Origin: DSYU01 sp963827605
GTDB taxonomy: Bacteria; Chloroflexota; Anaerolineae; Anaerolineales; Anaerolineaceae
Direction: 5' to 3'
Assembly: GCA_963827605.1 (NCBI GenBank)
Contig: CAWHBK010000001.1
Coordinates: forward strand, 868,001-932,000
Length of the DNA stretch: 64,000 nucleotides
This document shows, one piece after another, positions 28,964 through 38,733 of this stretch; positions within the stretch are counted from its first letter, which is position 1, and each line of letters opens with the position of its first letter. Under the pieces are notes generated by a model. It ran no database searches. It had not been told where the DNA came from and was given only the letters and a program-made list of their open reading frames with translations. A program made the translations under genes and the position numbers.

Positions 28964-29809
28964 ATGAAAAAAGAAATTTTGATCGCTATTCTTGGTCTCA
29001 TCTTTGCATTTTGCTCCTGTATTGCTGCCGTACTGGTGGTACCAGAAGTGCGAAGATTCCTTCGATTAGATAGAATGGACGCTGTAACTCAACAAGGCAA
29101 GGGCAGTGCGACAACCAGCAACACAGGAGCAAATATTCCTCCTGTTTCAGAGAATACCCCGTCATTAACCCTTACCTCAGGTCTTCCTACATCAACCGTA
29201 ACAATAACAGTTCCACCTATTCCAACCGCTACCAAGGCTCCGGCCATAGAGCCCGGAGATGTACTATATAACGCGGATTGGTCTCAGGGAATGGATGGTT
29301 GGGCTCTAGATAAATCTTGGAAATGGGTAAACGGAATGCTTGTAAATGATGGAACGGAAAATAATGCCTTTGCGACTGCCCCATATGTTCCTGAGAACCA
29401 TAATATCGATAATTATTTGGTTGAAGGTGAGATACAAGTGATTTCAATGGATATATGGAATAGAGATGACTTTGCAATAATCGCCCGATGGTCTGATACG
29501 AACTATCTATCAAATTATCCTGATCTTACAGGCTATTGGGCAGGTTATGGTGAATCAAGAGGTGCTGTGGCGTTTCTGGGAACGGGGGACCCTGATCCAT
29601 ATGAACCACTAAAGAAAGTTGAAAATACTGTGGACAACGAATGGCACACCTACAGTCTTCGCGTTTTTGGTAACGAGCTTCGGTTTTCTATTGATGGGCA
29701 TGAGCTACTATATGCTGTAGATAATAAATTTTTGGATGGCGGAAAAATACGACTATTGAGTAATGACACGGTCCTAAATGTTAAAAGGTTTCAGGTAGTT
29801 GCTCAGTAG
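28964..29809 (+). CDS. Membrane-anchored protein with LamG/DUF1080-like domain, AT-rich
   Basis: 281 aa from ATG 28964 (MKKEILIAILGLIFAFC). A hydrophobic anchor is followed by a Ser/Thr/Pro-rich linker (about residues 45-100) and a C-terminal jelly-roll-like domain (ADWSQGMDGWALDKSWKW, NYLVEGEIQVISM, DDFAIIARWSD, NEWHTYSLRVFGNELRF). It resembles the lipoprotein at 17470-18215 in layout. Codon use is clearly more AT-rich than in the neighbours, suggesting acquisition from outside. The substrate or ligand is unknown. Confidence 0.7.
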   Translation: MKKEILIAILGLIFAFCSCIAAVLVVPEVRRFLRLDRMDAVTQQGKGSATTSNTGANIPPVSENTPSLTLTSGLPTSTVTITVPPIPTATKAPAIEPGDVLYNADWSQGMDGWALDKSWKWVNGMLVNDGTENNAFATAPYVPENHNIDNYLVEGEIQVISMDIWNRDDFAIIARWSDTNYLSNYPDLTGYWAGYGESRGAVAFLGTGDPDPYEPLKKVENTVDNEWHTYSLRVFGNELRFSIDGHELLYAVDNKFLDGGKIRLLSNDTVLNVKRFQVVAQ

Positions 29810-30072
29810 CCGCCATCTCAGAAAAAAAATGAGTAAGAGGGAGAGGGAAAACCATCTCAAGAGGAAGATCGCAATTTTGGTGAGCAATGCTTATTCACCT
29901 TCCTGCATCTTGTCTTTCGTGCTTATAGATGGATCCTTAGTTTTACGAAAACAGTGGATATCTTAACAAATGTTCAGTCTTTTGACCTGACTGGGCAAAT
30001 GTAATTTTTTAAGAAAGCGTATACAAGATAAGGTATATTTCCATGACTGAAACACTTCCTCTGCTATAGAAT

Positions 30073-30330
30073 ACATTCGTCACCAAGTACCAGAAGCGCA
30101 TCCACATCCAGGTCCCCACCGTGGACTACGCAATCCTCACTGCCCGGCGGAAGTGCGCAAGTTCTGCGAGCTGGATGCCACCAGCACCAGCCTGATGAAA
30201 AGCGCCATGAACCAGCTGCAGCTGTCGGCCAGAGACTATCACCGCGTGCTCAAGCTGGCCAAGACCATCGCGGATCTGGCGGGAGTGTAAGAATAGGGGC
30301 AAATCATTTAGCGGAGGCGCTGTAGAAATA
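30073..30330 (+). pseudogene. Degraded comM 3' fragment (copy B)
   Basis: Encodes VTKYQKRI, HIQVPTVDY, then AEVRKFCELDATSTSLMKSA, QLQLSARDYHRVLKLAKTIA and a decayed HLAEAL end. It matches comM residues from about 355 to the C-terminus with two internal deletions. Similarity at the DNA level is high, but stop codons (for example in GGAGTGTAAGAATAG) show that it is not functional. It follows the AT-rich gene at 28964. Confidence 0.85.
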
Positions 30331-30409
30331 TTGCTTTCCAAACGAGTATAATTTCACTTTCATTAAGTGTCAGAAAATAATTCAAAAATTTCGAAGGAAG
30401 CAATCGCAA

Positions 30410-31555
30410 ATGAAAAGGATTTGGTTTTTAGATTACCGACCATGGCTCCTTGCACTTTTGACCCAGGTTCCTTCAATTCGAAACTTCTATGCTGCCAGCA
30501 GTATTCCGAACCATTTTCTCGTAATGTTTATTGTCTTCATTTTCGTTTTAATTGGATCTTTCTTAATTTTTAATAACTCCAAAATGGAAGAGTTCATAAC
30601 ACGGTTGTTGTGTTCCCCCATTATCTTAGTTGTTCTTCTTTTACTTATCACCGGTGTCAGTTTTCTTGTTTACCCTCGAATAGAAGGTCTCAATCGTGGT
30701 GGTACTGGTGATGATGCCATGATTCAACCTATAATAGCGATGGTTCAGGGGAAATGGCTTTATGATATCAGCCTATTCGATAGCGCACCAATAAGTCCAG
30801 GGCTTGGTTGGCTCTTTTTTAATAGCATTTTCACCATCTCTGGTCTATTTTGGCTATTCAATGTCATATATTTAGTTGCTGTCGTTCTGTTGATTATCCT
30901 ATCAACCAAACAGATATGGCAAGCCAATTTAATCATCCTTTACTTAATATCCTCCTTTGCTTTTTGGGAACAAATCTATTCGCATCAAGATTTAATTGCA
31001 ATCGGTTGCAGTTTCGTAATTATTTTTTTACTGCTTGAAAAGCAAAATAATAATAAATATTTATTTTGGATTGGCATGCTTACTGGTATTTTCTCAACCT
31101 CGCGAATTATTTTTCTTTGGTTCCCACTGGTTCTTACCTTGATCTATTACCGAAAATTTCCAAAGTTTATCCTTCATTTCTCCATCCCTTCGATCATAAC
31201 TGCAGTTGGTATACACATCATTGGTATTATTGGAAGCAAATATTATCAACCCCTTCATCTTCTTTTCGACCGCGGCCCCAATAAGACTGGTATAGCAGTA
31301 ATTGTTGTCGGAGGAATTTTTACTTTTCTGCTTAGCTGGTATGCTTTTAAAGCCGGAAAAGAGACATTTCAAAAGAGAATCTTTTGGAGTTCGGTCCTCT
31401 TAATTATTCCTTTATTATTTATCGCATTAGGAGAATTGCTTCACTCTAATTCTATTGCTCAATGGGAAGGCGCCCGTTATCTGCTTCCCAGTTTACCTAT
31501 CTGTCTGTTTTCTATTATCATAAACGAACCACTTTTTAATAAACATACAATCTGA
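30410..31555 (+). CDS. Polytopic membrane protein, GT-C/GT87-like, AT-rich
   Basis: 381 aa with about ten membrane helices. The first loop after the early helices holds GLNRGGTGDDAMIQPI, an Asp-Asp pair in the position expected for GT-C type glycosyltransferases using lipid-linked sugars. The end of the protein (WEGARYLLPSLPICLF) is also reminiscent of this group. Codon use is strongly AT-rich compared with the flanks, which argues for recent acquisition. No sugar-biosynthesis genes lie beside it. Assignment to a family is tentative. Confidence 0.6.
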   Translation: MKRIWFLDYRPWLLALLTQVPSIRNFYAASSIPNHFLVMFIVFIFVLIGSFLIFNNSKMEEFITRLLCSPIILVVLLLLITGVSFLVYPRIEGLNRGGTGDDAMIQPIIAMVQGKWLYDISLFDSAPISPGLGWLFFNSIFTISGLFWLFNVIYLVAVVLLIILSTKQIWQANLIILYLISSFAFWEQIYSHQDLIAIGCSFVIIFLLLEKQNNNKYLFWIGMLTGIFSTSRIIFLWFPLVLTLIYYRKFPKFILHFSIPSIITAVGIHIIGIIGSKYYQPLHLLFDRGPNKTGIAVIVVGGIFTFLLSWYAFKAGKETFQKRIFWSSVLLIIPLLFIALGELLHSNSIAQWEGARYLLPSLPICLFSIIINEPLFNKHTI

Positions 31556-31570
31556 AATCGCAGATTGTGT

Positions 31571-31675
31571 GCATCCCGCCCGAGCGGCTGGTACGGCAGC
31601 CCGACCAAGCCCTGCACCTGCTCCTCTTCCACCGTCACCAAATACCGAAAGCGCATCATCGGACGGTCATCCATA
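31571..31675 (+). pseudogene. Degraded comM internal fragment (copy C)
   Basis: Encodes RPSGWYGSPTKPCTCSSSTV and TKYRKRIIG in one open frame. This matches the region of comM just before and overlapping the start of copy B. It lies after the AT-rich GT-C gene and before lysS. Both ends are abrupt. It has no start codon or Walker motifs, so it is a remnant. Confidence 0.8.
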
Positions 31676-31722
31676 TTTCGGAAGAAAAAAAACATCCCTC
31701 TCCCGCTTCCCCAAAACGCCGT

Positions 31723-31728
31723 TATAAT
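31723..31728 (+). promoter_or_regulatory. Likely lysS -10 box
   Basis: A perfect TATAAT lies 33 bases before the lysS start codon. No clear -35 was found about 17 bases upstream. Confidence 0.5.
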
Positions 31729-31760
31729 AGACCGATCTTTTAAGACAGGTACGTGAAACA

Positions 31761-33399
31761 ATGCCAGCAGAAAAATCATGGGTAGAACAAACAGCCGACC
31801 TGGTTGAGCAGCGGGTCATCGAAACCCGCGGCCGCGGCGCCAAAATCACCTGCGCTTCCGGTATCAGCCCTTCCGGGCCAGTTCATTTAGGAAATTTGCG
31901 CGAGATCATCACTGTACACCTGGTGACCGAGGAGCTCAAGCTGCGCGGATGGCAGGCCGAGCACATCCACTCGTGGGACGATTTTGACCGCCTGCGTAAG
32001 GTGCCGCTCGGCGTCCCAGCCAGCTTCGCCGAGCACGTTGGCAAGCCGCTGGCGGATGTCCCTGACCCATCCGGGCAGTACCCTTCGTATGCGGAACGCT
32101 ATAAGCAAGAATTCGAGAGCGCCATGCACGGCCTGGGCATCGCTCCGCGCTTTATCTCACAGGCTGAGGCCTACCGGCGCGGCGACTATGTTGCCGAAAT
32201 GAAGACCGCCATGGACCAGCGCTTCCAAATCTTCGATATCCTCGCCGAACACCAGACCCTGGACCGCTTTGAGAAAACCGCCGACGAGCGCCGTGAGGAA
32301 TATTATCCGGTGCGCGTGTACTGCGAAACCTGCGGCAAAGACGATACGGCCATCACCGCTTACGAACCCGCCACCGCCACCATTCAGTACACCTGTAAAA
32401 ATTGCGGTTACCAGGGAGCCTTCAGCCTGAACGAGAAGGTTCCCGCCAAGCTGGTCTGGAAAGTCGATTGGCCCATGCGCTGGTATTACGAGCAGGTTGA
32501 TTTCGAGCCCGCTGGTGAGGACCACGCCGCCCCGGGCAGCAGTTTTACCGTCGGGCAGAAGATCGTCCAGGAAATTTATCATTTCCCACCCCCGGTCTTT
32601 ATCATGTATGCCTTCGTGGGCATGTCCGGGCGCTCCAAGATGTCCAGTTCCACCGGAACCAGCGCCACCCCGCGCGCCGCGCTGGATATTCTCGAACCGC
32701 CTATCATTCGCTGGCTGTACCTGCGCCGCAATCCCGGCCAGAAGTTCAACATCGATTTTGGCCAGGAAGTGATCCGCCTGTATGATGAATGGGATGCCTT
32801 TGCCGCCCGCGCCGGCCAGCTTTCCCCGGCGGACCAAAAGATATTTGACCTGTGCGTGCAAACATCCACCGGCCCTGTCAAGCGCGCCGCGCGGCCCGTT
32901 TCGTTCCGCCTGTTATCCAGCGCCGCCGATATTACCCAGGGCAGCCGCGAACAAATTCTGCGCATCGCTGCGGATGCGCTCAAACTGCCGCCGGACCAGC
33001 CGGGCCTGGCCGAGGAGCTTGAGCCCCGGCTGTCCTGCGCTGTCCGCTGGGCCACCCAATACCTGCCCGAGGACGAACGCACATTGGTCCGCCCCGCTTT
33101 CGACGCGGAAACCTACCAGGCCATGGATGAACCGGTAAAGGAAGGGCTGCGCATGCTGGTTGAACGCCTGGATGGCAGTTGGAACCTGGAAAGCCTCACC
33201 GCCCTGGTTTATTCTGTGCCCAAGCTGCAGCTTGGCCTTCCGCTGGACGCCAAACCGACCGACGCATTAAAACAGGCCCAGCGCCAGTTCTTTATCGCCA
33301 TCTACCGGCTGATCTGCAACTCCGAAACCGGCCCGCGCCTGCCAACACTGTTCCTGTCCATCGGGATAGAGAAGACAAAGCAGCTGCTCGGGTTCATAA
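31761..33399 (+). CDS. lysS: Lysyl-tRNA synthetase, class I
   Basis: Charges tRNA-Lys. About 545 codons. The class I HIGH-type motif SPSGPVHLGNLRE and the KMSKS-type SGRSKMSSSTG identify the archaeal-type (class I) enzyme, not the usual bacterial class II form. A Cys4 zinc-like site is seen (CETCGKDDT and CKNCGYQG). After GPRLPTLFLSIG the frame runs on past the expected end. Removing one base near 33391 gives the stop TAA at 33397, immediately before a terminator hairpin. I therefore place the end at 33399 rather than 33620. Confidence 0.92.
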
Positions 33400-33433
33400 T
33401 TCTCAGGCGCTTGAAGTCAAAACAGCCCATACA

Positions 33434-33477
33434 AAGCCGGCCTGCGCCAACATTTTTTTGTCGGCGCAGGCCGGCTT
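33434..33477. terminator. 15-bp stem hairpin between lysS and pirin gene
   Basis: AAGCCGGCCTGCGCC (33434-33448) pairs exactly with 33463-33477. The loop contains seven T's. It lies between convergent genes and probably stops both transcripts. Confidence 0.8.
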
Positions 33478-33492
33478 CGAGCTTGACGGAAC

Positions 33493-34359
33493 TTATGCCT
33501 TCACAAACGTCCCATTGCGCAGGTCATCCAGCGCCTGTTGGATTTCCTCTACCGTGTTCATCACAAAGGGGCCGTACGGCACGATTGGCTCGCCGAAAGG
33601 CGCGCCGGCGATCAGCATGAAATGAACGGGAGCCGCCGGGGCTGCCTGCATCCGCAGTTCGTCCCCGTCGTCAAACACGACCATGCGCACGGCCTCCACG
33701 ATTTGCCCCTGCCCGTTCTCGTCCAGGCCAAATTCCCCTTCCCCGTGGTAAACGTATGCCAGCGCGGTATGTCCGGCTGGGATCGATTGGCGGAAGCTCG
33801 CCCCTGGCTCGAGCTGCACATCCATATACAGCGGGTTGGCGGCAATCTCGGTCACGGGTCCGCACACGCCGTCCACTTCCCCGGCCACAACCCGAATCGT
33901 CATCCCCTCCCGCGTCACCACCGGAATGCTGCCCGCGATCACTTCCTGGTAGCGCGGCGGGTCCATCTTGCGCGCCGCCGGCAGGTTGACCCATAACTGG
34001 AACCCAAAAATATTTCCGGCCGGGCTGCGGCGGGGCATTTCCTCATGCAAAATTCCGCGCCCCGAGGTCATCCACTGCACGTCGCCAGAGCCGATCAACC
34101 CGGCATTCCCCAGGCTGTCGCGGTGGTTCACCGAGCCTTCTAGCATATACGTCACCGTTTCAATACCCCGGTGCGGGTGCATTGGAAAGCCGCGAATTGG
34201 CCCTTCCAACGGGTCATTAAAAGCAAAATGGTCAAACAGAAGAAAAGGGTCGAGGGGATTGGCGCGGCTGGGCGCAATCGACCGGCGCAGCTTTACGCCT
34301 GCCCCTTCGATCACCGTACTCGGTTCGATAATATGGGAAACCTTGCGTGGTATTTGCAT
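33493..34359 (-). CDS. Pirin family protein (cupin)
   Basis: 288 aa from ATG 34359, chosen for GGGAG six bases upstream. Two cupin domains: the first carries the metal-binding HPHRGIETVTYMLEG and GRGILHEEMP, and the second AGHTALAYVYHGEGEFG. Bacterial pirins can act as quercetin dioxygenases or regulators. The role here is not determinable. The frame is intact. Confidence 0.9.
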   Translation of the reverse strand: MQIPRKVSHIIEPSTVIEGAGVKLRRSIAPSRANPLDPFLLFDHFAFNDPLEGPIRGFPMHPHRGIETVTYMLEGSVNHRDSLGNAGLIGSGDVQWMTSGRGILHEEMPRRSPAGNIFGFQLWVNLPAARKMDPPRYQEVIAGSIPVVTREGMTIRVVAGEVDGVCGPVTEIAANPLYMDVQLEPGASFRQSIPAGHTALAYVYHGEGEFGLDENGQGQIVEAVRMVVFDDGDELRMQAAPAAPVHFMLIAGAPFGEPIVPYGPFVMNTVEEIQQALDDLRNGTFVKA

Positions 34360-34486
34360 CTTTAACTCCCAAAAAAAGACTTTCAATCCATCGTCCGTAA
34401 CAATGGATAAATATTACCATAGTTATATTTGTTTTTTGTGTCATCTACTGCGATGAAAACGTAACCATCCGAGAAACATCTCGCCG

Positions 34487-34492
34487 TATAAT
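34487..34492 (+). promoter_or_regulatory. -10 box very close to the MFS start
   Basis: TATAAT ends 11 bases before the ATG of the transporter gene. A transcript starting at the usual distance would have a leader of only about five bases, and no ribosome-binding site is visible, so a nearly leaderless mRNA is likely. Confidence 0.45.
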
Positions 34493-34503
34493 TACACGCA
34501 ACC

Positions 34504-35673
34504 ATGAATAAACCAAAGCTGCAAGTCACCGCCGCATATTACGCCGCGTTCGTTGCCATGGGTGTTTCCATGTCCTCGCTGGGGCCCACCCTGCCGGGGC
34601 TGGCTGAAAACACCCGCGCCAGCCTGAGCGCCATCAGTATCCTGTTTACCGCCCGCTCGCTCGGCAGCCTGGCCGGGTCAGTGGTGGGCGGGCAAATCTA
34701 CGACCGGTGGCGCGGCAACCTGATCATGGCATTGATGGCCGCCGCCATGGCCGCGCTCACTGCCCTGACGCCCCTGGCCCCCAATTTGTGGCTCCTGACC
34801 GTCGTCCTGTTTATCACCGGCGCCGTGCAGGGTCTGCTCAATATCGGCGGCAACGCGCTGCTGGTATGGAACCATGGGCGTGAGGTCGGCCCTTTCATGA
34901 ACGGGCTGCACTTCTGCTTTGGCTTGGGCACCTTCATCACCCCGGTGATCATCGCCCAGTTTGTCGCCCAGCAGGGCGGCCTGGTGTGGACCTACCTGCT
35001 GCTGGCGGCCATCATCCTGCCCAGCGCCCTGGTAGCCTTTTTGCCCAGCCCGTCTTCGCCCGTGACCGGCCAGAAACAAAACGGCGAGAAAATCGACCCG
35101 CTGCTGATCATCCTCATCTCGCTCGTTTTCGGCTGCTACTCGGGCGCGTCGCTGGCCTTTGGCGGATGGATCTTTACCTATGCGATCGAAATGAAGCTGA
35201 CCAACGAGATTAACGCCGCCTACCTGACCTCCGTCTTTTGGGGCGCGCTGACTCTGGGGCGCCTGGTGGCAATCCCCCTGTCGATGCGCGTCAAACCCCA
35301 GCAGATCCTGCGCGCCGATTTTGTTGGGGCGCTGGTCAGCCTGCTCGCCATGCTGCTGTGGCCGCGGTCGCTGGTCGCCGTGATCATCACCTCGGCCGGG
35401 CTTGGCTTTGCCCTGGCCTCCATCTACCCCACGACGATGGCCTTCTCCGGGCAGAACATGGTCCTCAGCGGCAAAGTCACCGGGTTATTCTCCATCGGCA
35501 ACAGCGCCGGGGCCATGCTCGTCCCCTGGATCATCGGCCAGTTCATTGAAACCGCCGGCCCCCCGGTCATGACCACGGTGCTGATAGCAGATATGCTCCT
35601 GGCCCTGGTCGTGCTGCTCGTGCTTGCGCGCCGCACGAGCCAATTTGTTGCTGCTTCACCTGAGTCTGTATAA
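34504..35673 (+). CDS. MFS transporter
   Basis: 389 aa with 12 predicted membrane helices in two halves. The motif GGQIYDRWRGNL between helices 2 and 3 is the MFS signature A variant. It is followed directly by a GH31 glycosidase, with the ribosome-binding site of the latter overlapping the stop, so transport of an oligosaccharide or sugar derivative is inferred. It resembles FucP/GlcP-type or MdfA-like single-protein porters only in general layout. Confidence 0.87.
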   Translation: MNKPKLQVTAAYYAAFVAMGVSMSSLGPTLPGLAENTRASLSAISILFTARSLGSLAGSVVGGQIYDRWRGNLIMALMAAAMAALTALTPLAPNLWLLTVVLFITGAVQGLLNIGGNALLVWNHGREVGPFMNGLHFCFGLGTFITPVIIAQFVAQQGGLVWTYLLLAAIILPSALVAFLPSPSSPVTGQKQNGEKIDPLLIILISLVFGCYSGASLAFGGWIFTYAIEMKLTNEINAAYLTSVFWGALTLGRLVAIPLSMRVKPQQILRADFVGALVSLLAMLLWPRSLVAVIITSAGLGFALASIYPTTMAFSGQNMVLSGKVTGLFSIGNSAGAMLVPWIIGQFIETAGPPVMTTVLIADMLLALVVLLVLARRTSQFVAASPESV

Positions 35674-35683
35674 GGAGGAAGGG

Positions 35684-38023
35684 TTGAACATAACCCACAC
35701 CAACCGCACTCCTGCCGGGCTGGATCTCAAAACCGGCACCGGCTTGCTGCGCCTGCAAGTGATCAGCGAGCAGATCATCCACGTGCTGTACACCCAACAG
35801 GCCGCTTTCAGCGATACCCCCAGCCTGATGATTGTTCCTCAACCCGCTCCAACCCCTGCCTGGGATGCCGAAGAGGATTTCGACATCCTTACCCTCAGCA
35901 CTTCCCGGCTGCGCCTGCAAATCGAGAAAAAAAGCGCCGCGTTTACCTGGACGGATGTCTCCGGTGAGCTGCTGGTGCGCGAGCCGGAGCGCGGTGGGAA
36001 AACCTTGCGCGAGATCGAGGTCAACGGCCGCAAAGTCTTTTCGACAAAGCTAGATCTGGTCTTCTCGGATGGCGAGGCCATTTACGGCCTGGGCCAGCAC
36101 GAAGAGGGCATCCTCAACTACCGCGGGCGCAGCGAGCTGCTCTACCAGCACAACCTGAAAGTGGCTATGCCGGTGATCGTCTCCACGCGCGGTTACGCCA
36201 TCCTGTTCGACAGCTATTCCCTTTCCAATTTCCACGATGACCAGTATGGCAGCTATTTCTGGAGCGAGGCGGAAGACGAGCTGGATTTTTATTTCATCTA
36301 CGGCCCCGAATTCGACGACCTGGTGGCGGGCATTCGCGCGCTGACCGGCGCGCCCGCGCTGTTCCCCAAATGGGCATACGGCTATGTGCAGTCCAAAGAA
36401 CGGTACAAAAAACAAAGCGAGCTGGTCGAGATCGTCCAGGAATACCGCCGGCGGGGTATCGGCCTGGATTGCATCGTGCTGGATTGGATGTCGTGGCCCG
36501 GCAACAAATGGGGGCAAAAAACGTTTGACCCCGACCGGTTCCCCGACCCGGGCAAAATGACTCAGGATCTGCACGACTTGCACGCCCGGTTGATGATTTC
36601 CGTCTGGCCCAAGTTCGACAACGATGGCCCCGACCAGGTAGAAATGCGCGCGCGTAATCTCCTCCTGGGTGACGGTGTGACCTATGACGCGTTCAATCCC
36701 CAGGCGCAGGCGCTGTACTGGAAACAGGCCAACGAAGGATTGTTCCGCCATGGCGTGGATGCCTGGTGGTGCGACTGTTCTGAGCCCTTCGAACCCGACT
36801 GGCACGGGCCGGTCAAACCGGAAGCCTGGGAGCGCATGGTCACCAACACCAGCGTGTTCAAAAAATATCTGGACCCCACGCGCATCAATGCCTATTCCCT
36901 GGTGCATTCGAAAGGCATGTATGAGGGCCAGCGCGCGGCGACGGAGGAGAAACGCGTGGTCAACCTGACCCGTTCCGGCTATCCCGGCCAGGCGCGCTAC
37001 GGGACGATCACCTGGTCGGGCGATGTCACCGCGCGTTGGGAAACGCTAAAAAAGCAGATCCCGGCCGGGCTGAACTTTACCATCACCGGCAGCCCGCGCT
37101 GGACCTTCGATATCGGCGGTTTCTTCGTCGATCAGCACAGCGACCAGTGGTTTTGGGACGGCGCCTTCCGGGACGGCAGCGATGACCGCGGCTACCGCGA
37201 GTTGTTTCTACGCTGGTTCCAGGTGGGCGCGTTCCTGCCTATGTTCCGCGCCCACGGCACCGATACCCCGCGTGAAGTATGGCGTTTTGGCAAGCCGGGC
37301 GAGGTGTTCTACGATACCCTGGTAAAGTTCATCCGCCTGCGCTACCGGCTGCTGCCGTACATCTACTCGCTTGCCGGATGGGAAACCCAGCGCGGTTACA
37401 CCATGCTGCGATCCCTGGCCTTCGATTTCCGCGCCGACCCGCTGGTATACAACATCGCCGACCAGTTTATGCTTGGGCCGGCCCTCATGGTTTGCCCGGT
37501 GACCGAGCCGATGCTTTACGGGCCTCGATCCGAAGCGCTGGAAGGCGTGCCCCAGGAACGCACCGTCTACCTCCCGCCGGGGAGCAGCTGGTACAACTTC
37601 TGGACCGGAAAGCGCTACGGCGGCGGGCAAATCCTGCGCACCGCCGCGCCGCTCGACATTATGCCGATTTTCGTGCGCGCCGGTTCTATTCTGCCAATGG
37701 GCCCAGATATCCAGTACGCCGGTGAAAAACCCGGCGCGCCCATCGAGCTGCGCGTATACCCGGGCCGGGATGGTCGCTTCGACCTGTATGATGACGAGGG
37801 CGACAGCTACCGCTACGAACAGGGCGAATTCGCCTGGACCCCCATGGTCTGGGAGGATACCCCGGGTACGCTGCGGGTAGGTCCGCGCACAGGCAGCTAC
37901 CGCGGGATGCCAGACACACAAATCTACCGGGTTGTGCTGGCCGGAGCCGGTGTGGAACCCGGAGAAACGGCCGGCGAAATCACCCTCACTGGGCAGGAAG
38001 GGGCCATTTTTCAGAGCAAATAA
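35684..38023 (+). CDS. GH31 alpha-glycosidase (alpha-glucosidase/alpha-xylosidase type)
   Basis: 779 aa. Retaining glycosidase with a beta-sandwich N-terminal domain and a TIM barrel. The nucleophile Asp lies in DAWWCDCSEPFEPDW and the acid/base Asp in TITWSGDVTARWETL. GLDCIVLDWMSWPGNKWG and WRFGKPGEVF also fit GH31. No signal peptide, so it acts in the cytoplasm on imported sugar. The TTG at 35684 is the start: AGGAGGA lies five bases upstream and the MFS stop overlaps this site. The substrate (alpha-glucoside, alpha-xyloside or a sulfosugar) cannot be fixed. Confidence 0.92.
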   Translation: MNITHTNRTPAGLDLKTGTGLLRLQVISEQIIHVLYTQQAAFSDTPSLMIVPQPAPTPAWDAEEDFDILTLSTSRLRLQIEKKSAAFTWTDVSGELLVREPERGGKTLREIEVNGRKVFSTKLDLVFSDGEAIYGLGQHEEGILNYRGRSELLYQHNLKVAMPVIVSTRGYAILFDSYSLSNFHDDQYGSYFWSEAEDELDFYFIYGPEFDDLVAGIRALTGAPALFPKWAYGYVQSKERYKKQSELVEIVQEYRRRGIGLDCIVLDWMSWPGNKWGQKTFDPDRFPDPGKMTQDLHDLHARLMISVWPKFDNDGPDQVEMRARNLLLGDGVTYDAFNPQAQALYWKQANEGLFRHGVDAWWCDCSEPFEPDWHGPVKPEAWERMVTNTSVFKKYLDPTRINAYSLVHSKGMYEGQRAATEEKRVVNLTRSGYPGQARYGTITWSGDVTARWETLKKQIPAGLNFTITGSPRWTFDIGGFFVDQHSDQWFWDGAFRDGSDDRGYRELFLRWFQVGAFLPMFRAHGTDTPREVWRFGKPGEVFYDTLVKFIRLRYRLLPYIYSLAGWETQRGYTMLRSLAFDFRADPLVYNIADQFMLGPALMVCPVTEPMLYGPRSEALEGVPQERTVYLPPGSSWYNFWTGKRYGGGQILRTAAPLDIMPIFVRAGSILPMGPDIQYAGEKPGAPIELRVYPGRDGRFDLYDDEGDSYRYEQGEFAWTPMVWEDTPGTLRVGPRTGSYRGMPDTQIYRVVLAGAGVEPGETAGEITLTGQEGAIFQSK

Positions 38024-38162
38024 TCTGCTCTTGAAAAAAGGTGCACAGGAATGGAAATCGCTTTGTTCGCCGCATTACGGGGGTTTTCCCTCTATAATAA
38101 GCAATACTGCAAGAAAGGCTGTGACGGGGCAATAAGAAGTGCCTTTTAAAAACCAGGAACCT

Positions 38163-38660
38163 ATGGAATCGAATTTACCAGACGTGATCACCCCAGAGCT
38201 TCTCGCTTACATTAAAAGCACCTACCGGCTGAACTGGAACGGCCTTCACGGTTTTCAACACTGGAAGCGGGTGTGCGACAATGGGTTATATCTGGCCCGC
38301 CAAAACGGCGCCAACCAGACCGTGGTTGCCCTGTTTGCTTTCACCCATGATATGGATCGTGAGAGCGATCATGGAGATCACGAGCATGGCCCGCGAGCCG
38401 CCAAACGCATCGAAACCGAGCTGCAGGGCCGATTTTTTCAGTTATCCGCGGAGGAATTCTCCCAGCTAACCCAGGCAGTTGACCAGCATACCAAAGGTTT
38501 CACCCAGGCGGATATCACAGTCCAGACCTGCTGGGACGCAGATCGCCTGGATCTTGGCCGGGCCGGGATCAAGCCGAGCCCCCGCCATCTTTGCACTCCC
38601 CAGGCAAAAGACCCTGCCACCATCGAATGGGCATACAAACGTAGTCTTCGCAGAACGTAG
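38163..38660 (+). CDS. HD-domain phosphohydrolase-like protein
   Basis: 165 aa from ATG 38163 (AGGA upstream); a GTG at 38139 is an alternative start. The metal-binding pattern of HD proteins appears as HGFQHWKRV, FTHDMDRE and CWDADRLDL. Many small HD proteins hydrolyse nucleotides, but no substrate is suggested by context. It precedes an iron-sulfur protein on the same strand. Confidence 0.82.
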   Translation: MESNLPDVITPELLAYIKSTYRLNWNGLHGFQHWKRVCDNGLYLARQNGANQTVVALFAFTHDMDRESDHGDHEHGPRAAKRIETELQGRFFQLSAEEFSQLTQAVDQHTKGFTQADITVQTCWDADRLDLGRAGIKPSPRHLCTPQAKDPATIEWAYKRSLRRT

Positions 38661-38733
38661 GAAGATCCCACCCCAATTCCGAATGACGAATAACGCTCTA
38701 CCCGTCACTCGTCCCTCCAAAAGGCCATAGCCC

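Noticed and set aside
33400..33620. Extension of lysS to 33620
   Set aside because: The extension reads through a strong terminator hairpin and into the convergent pirin gene; the protein family ends where the corrected stop lies.
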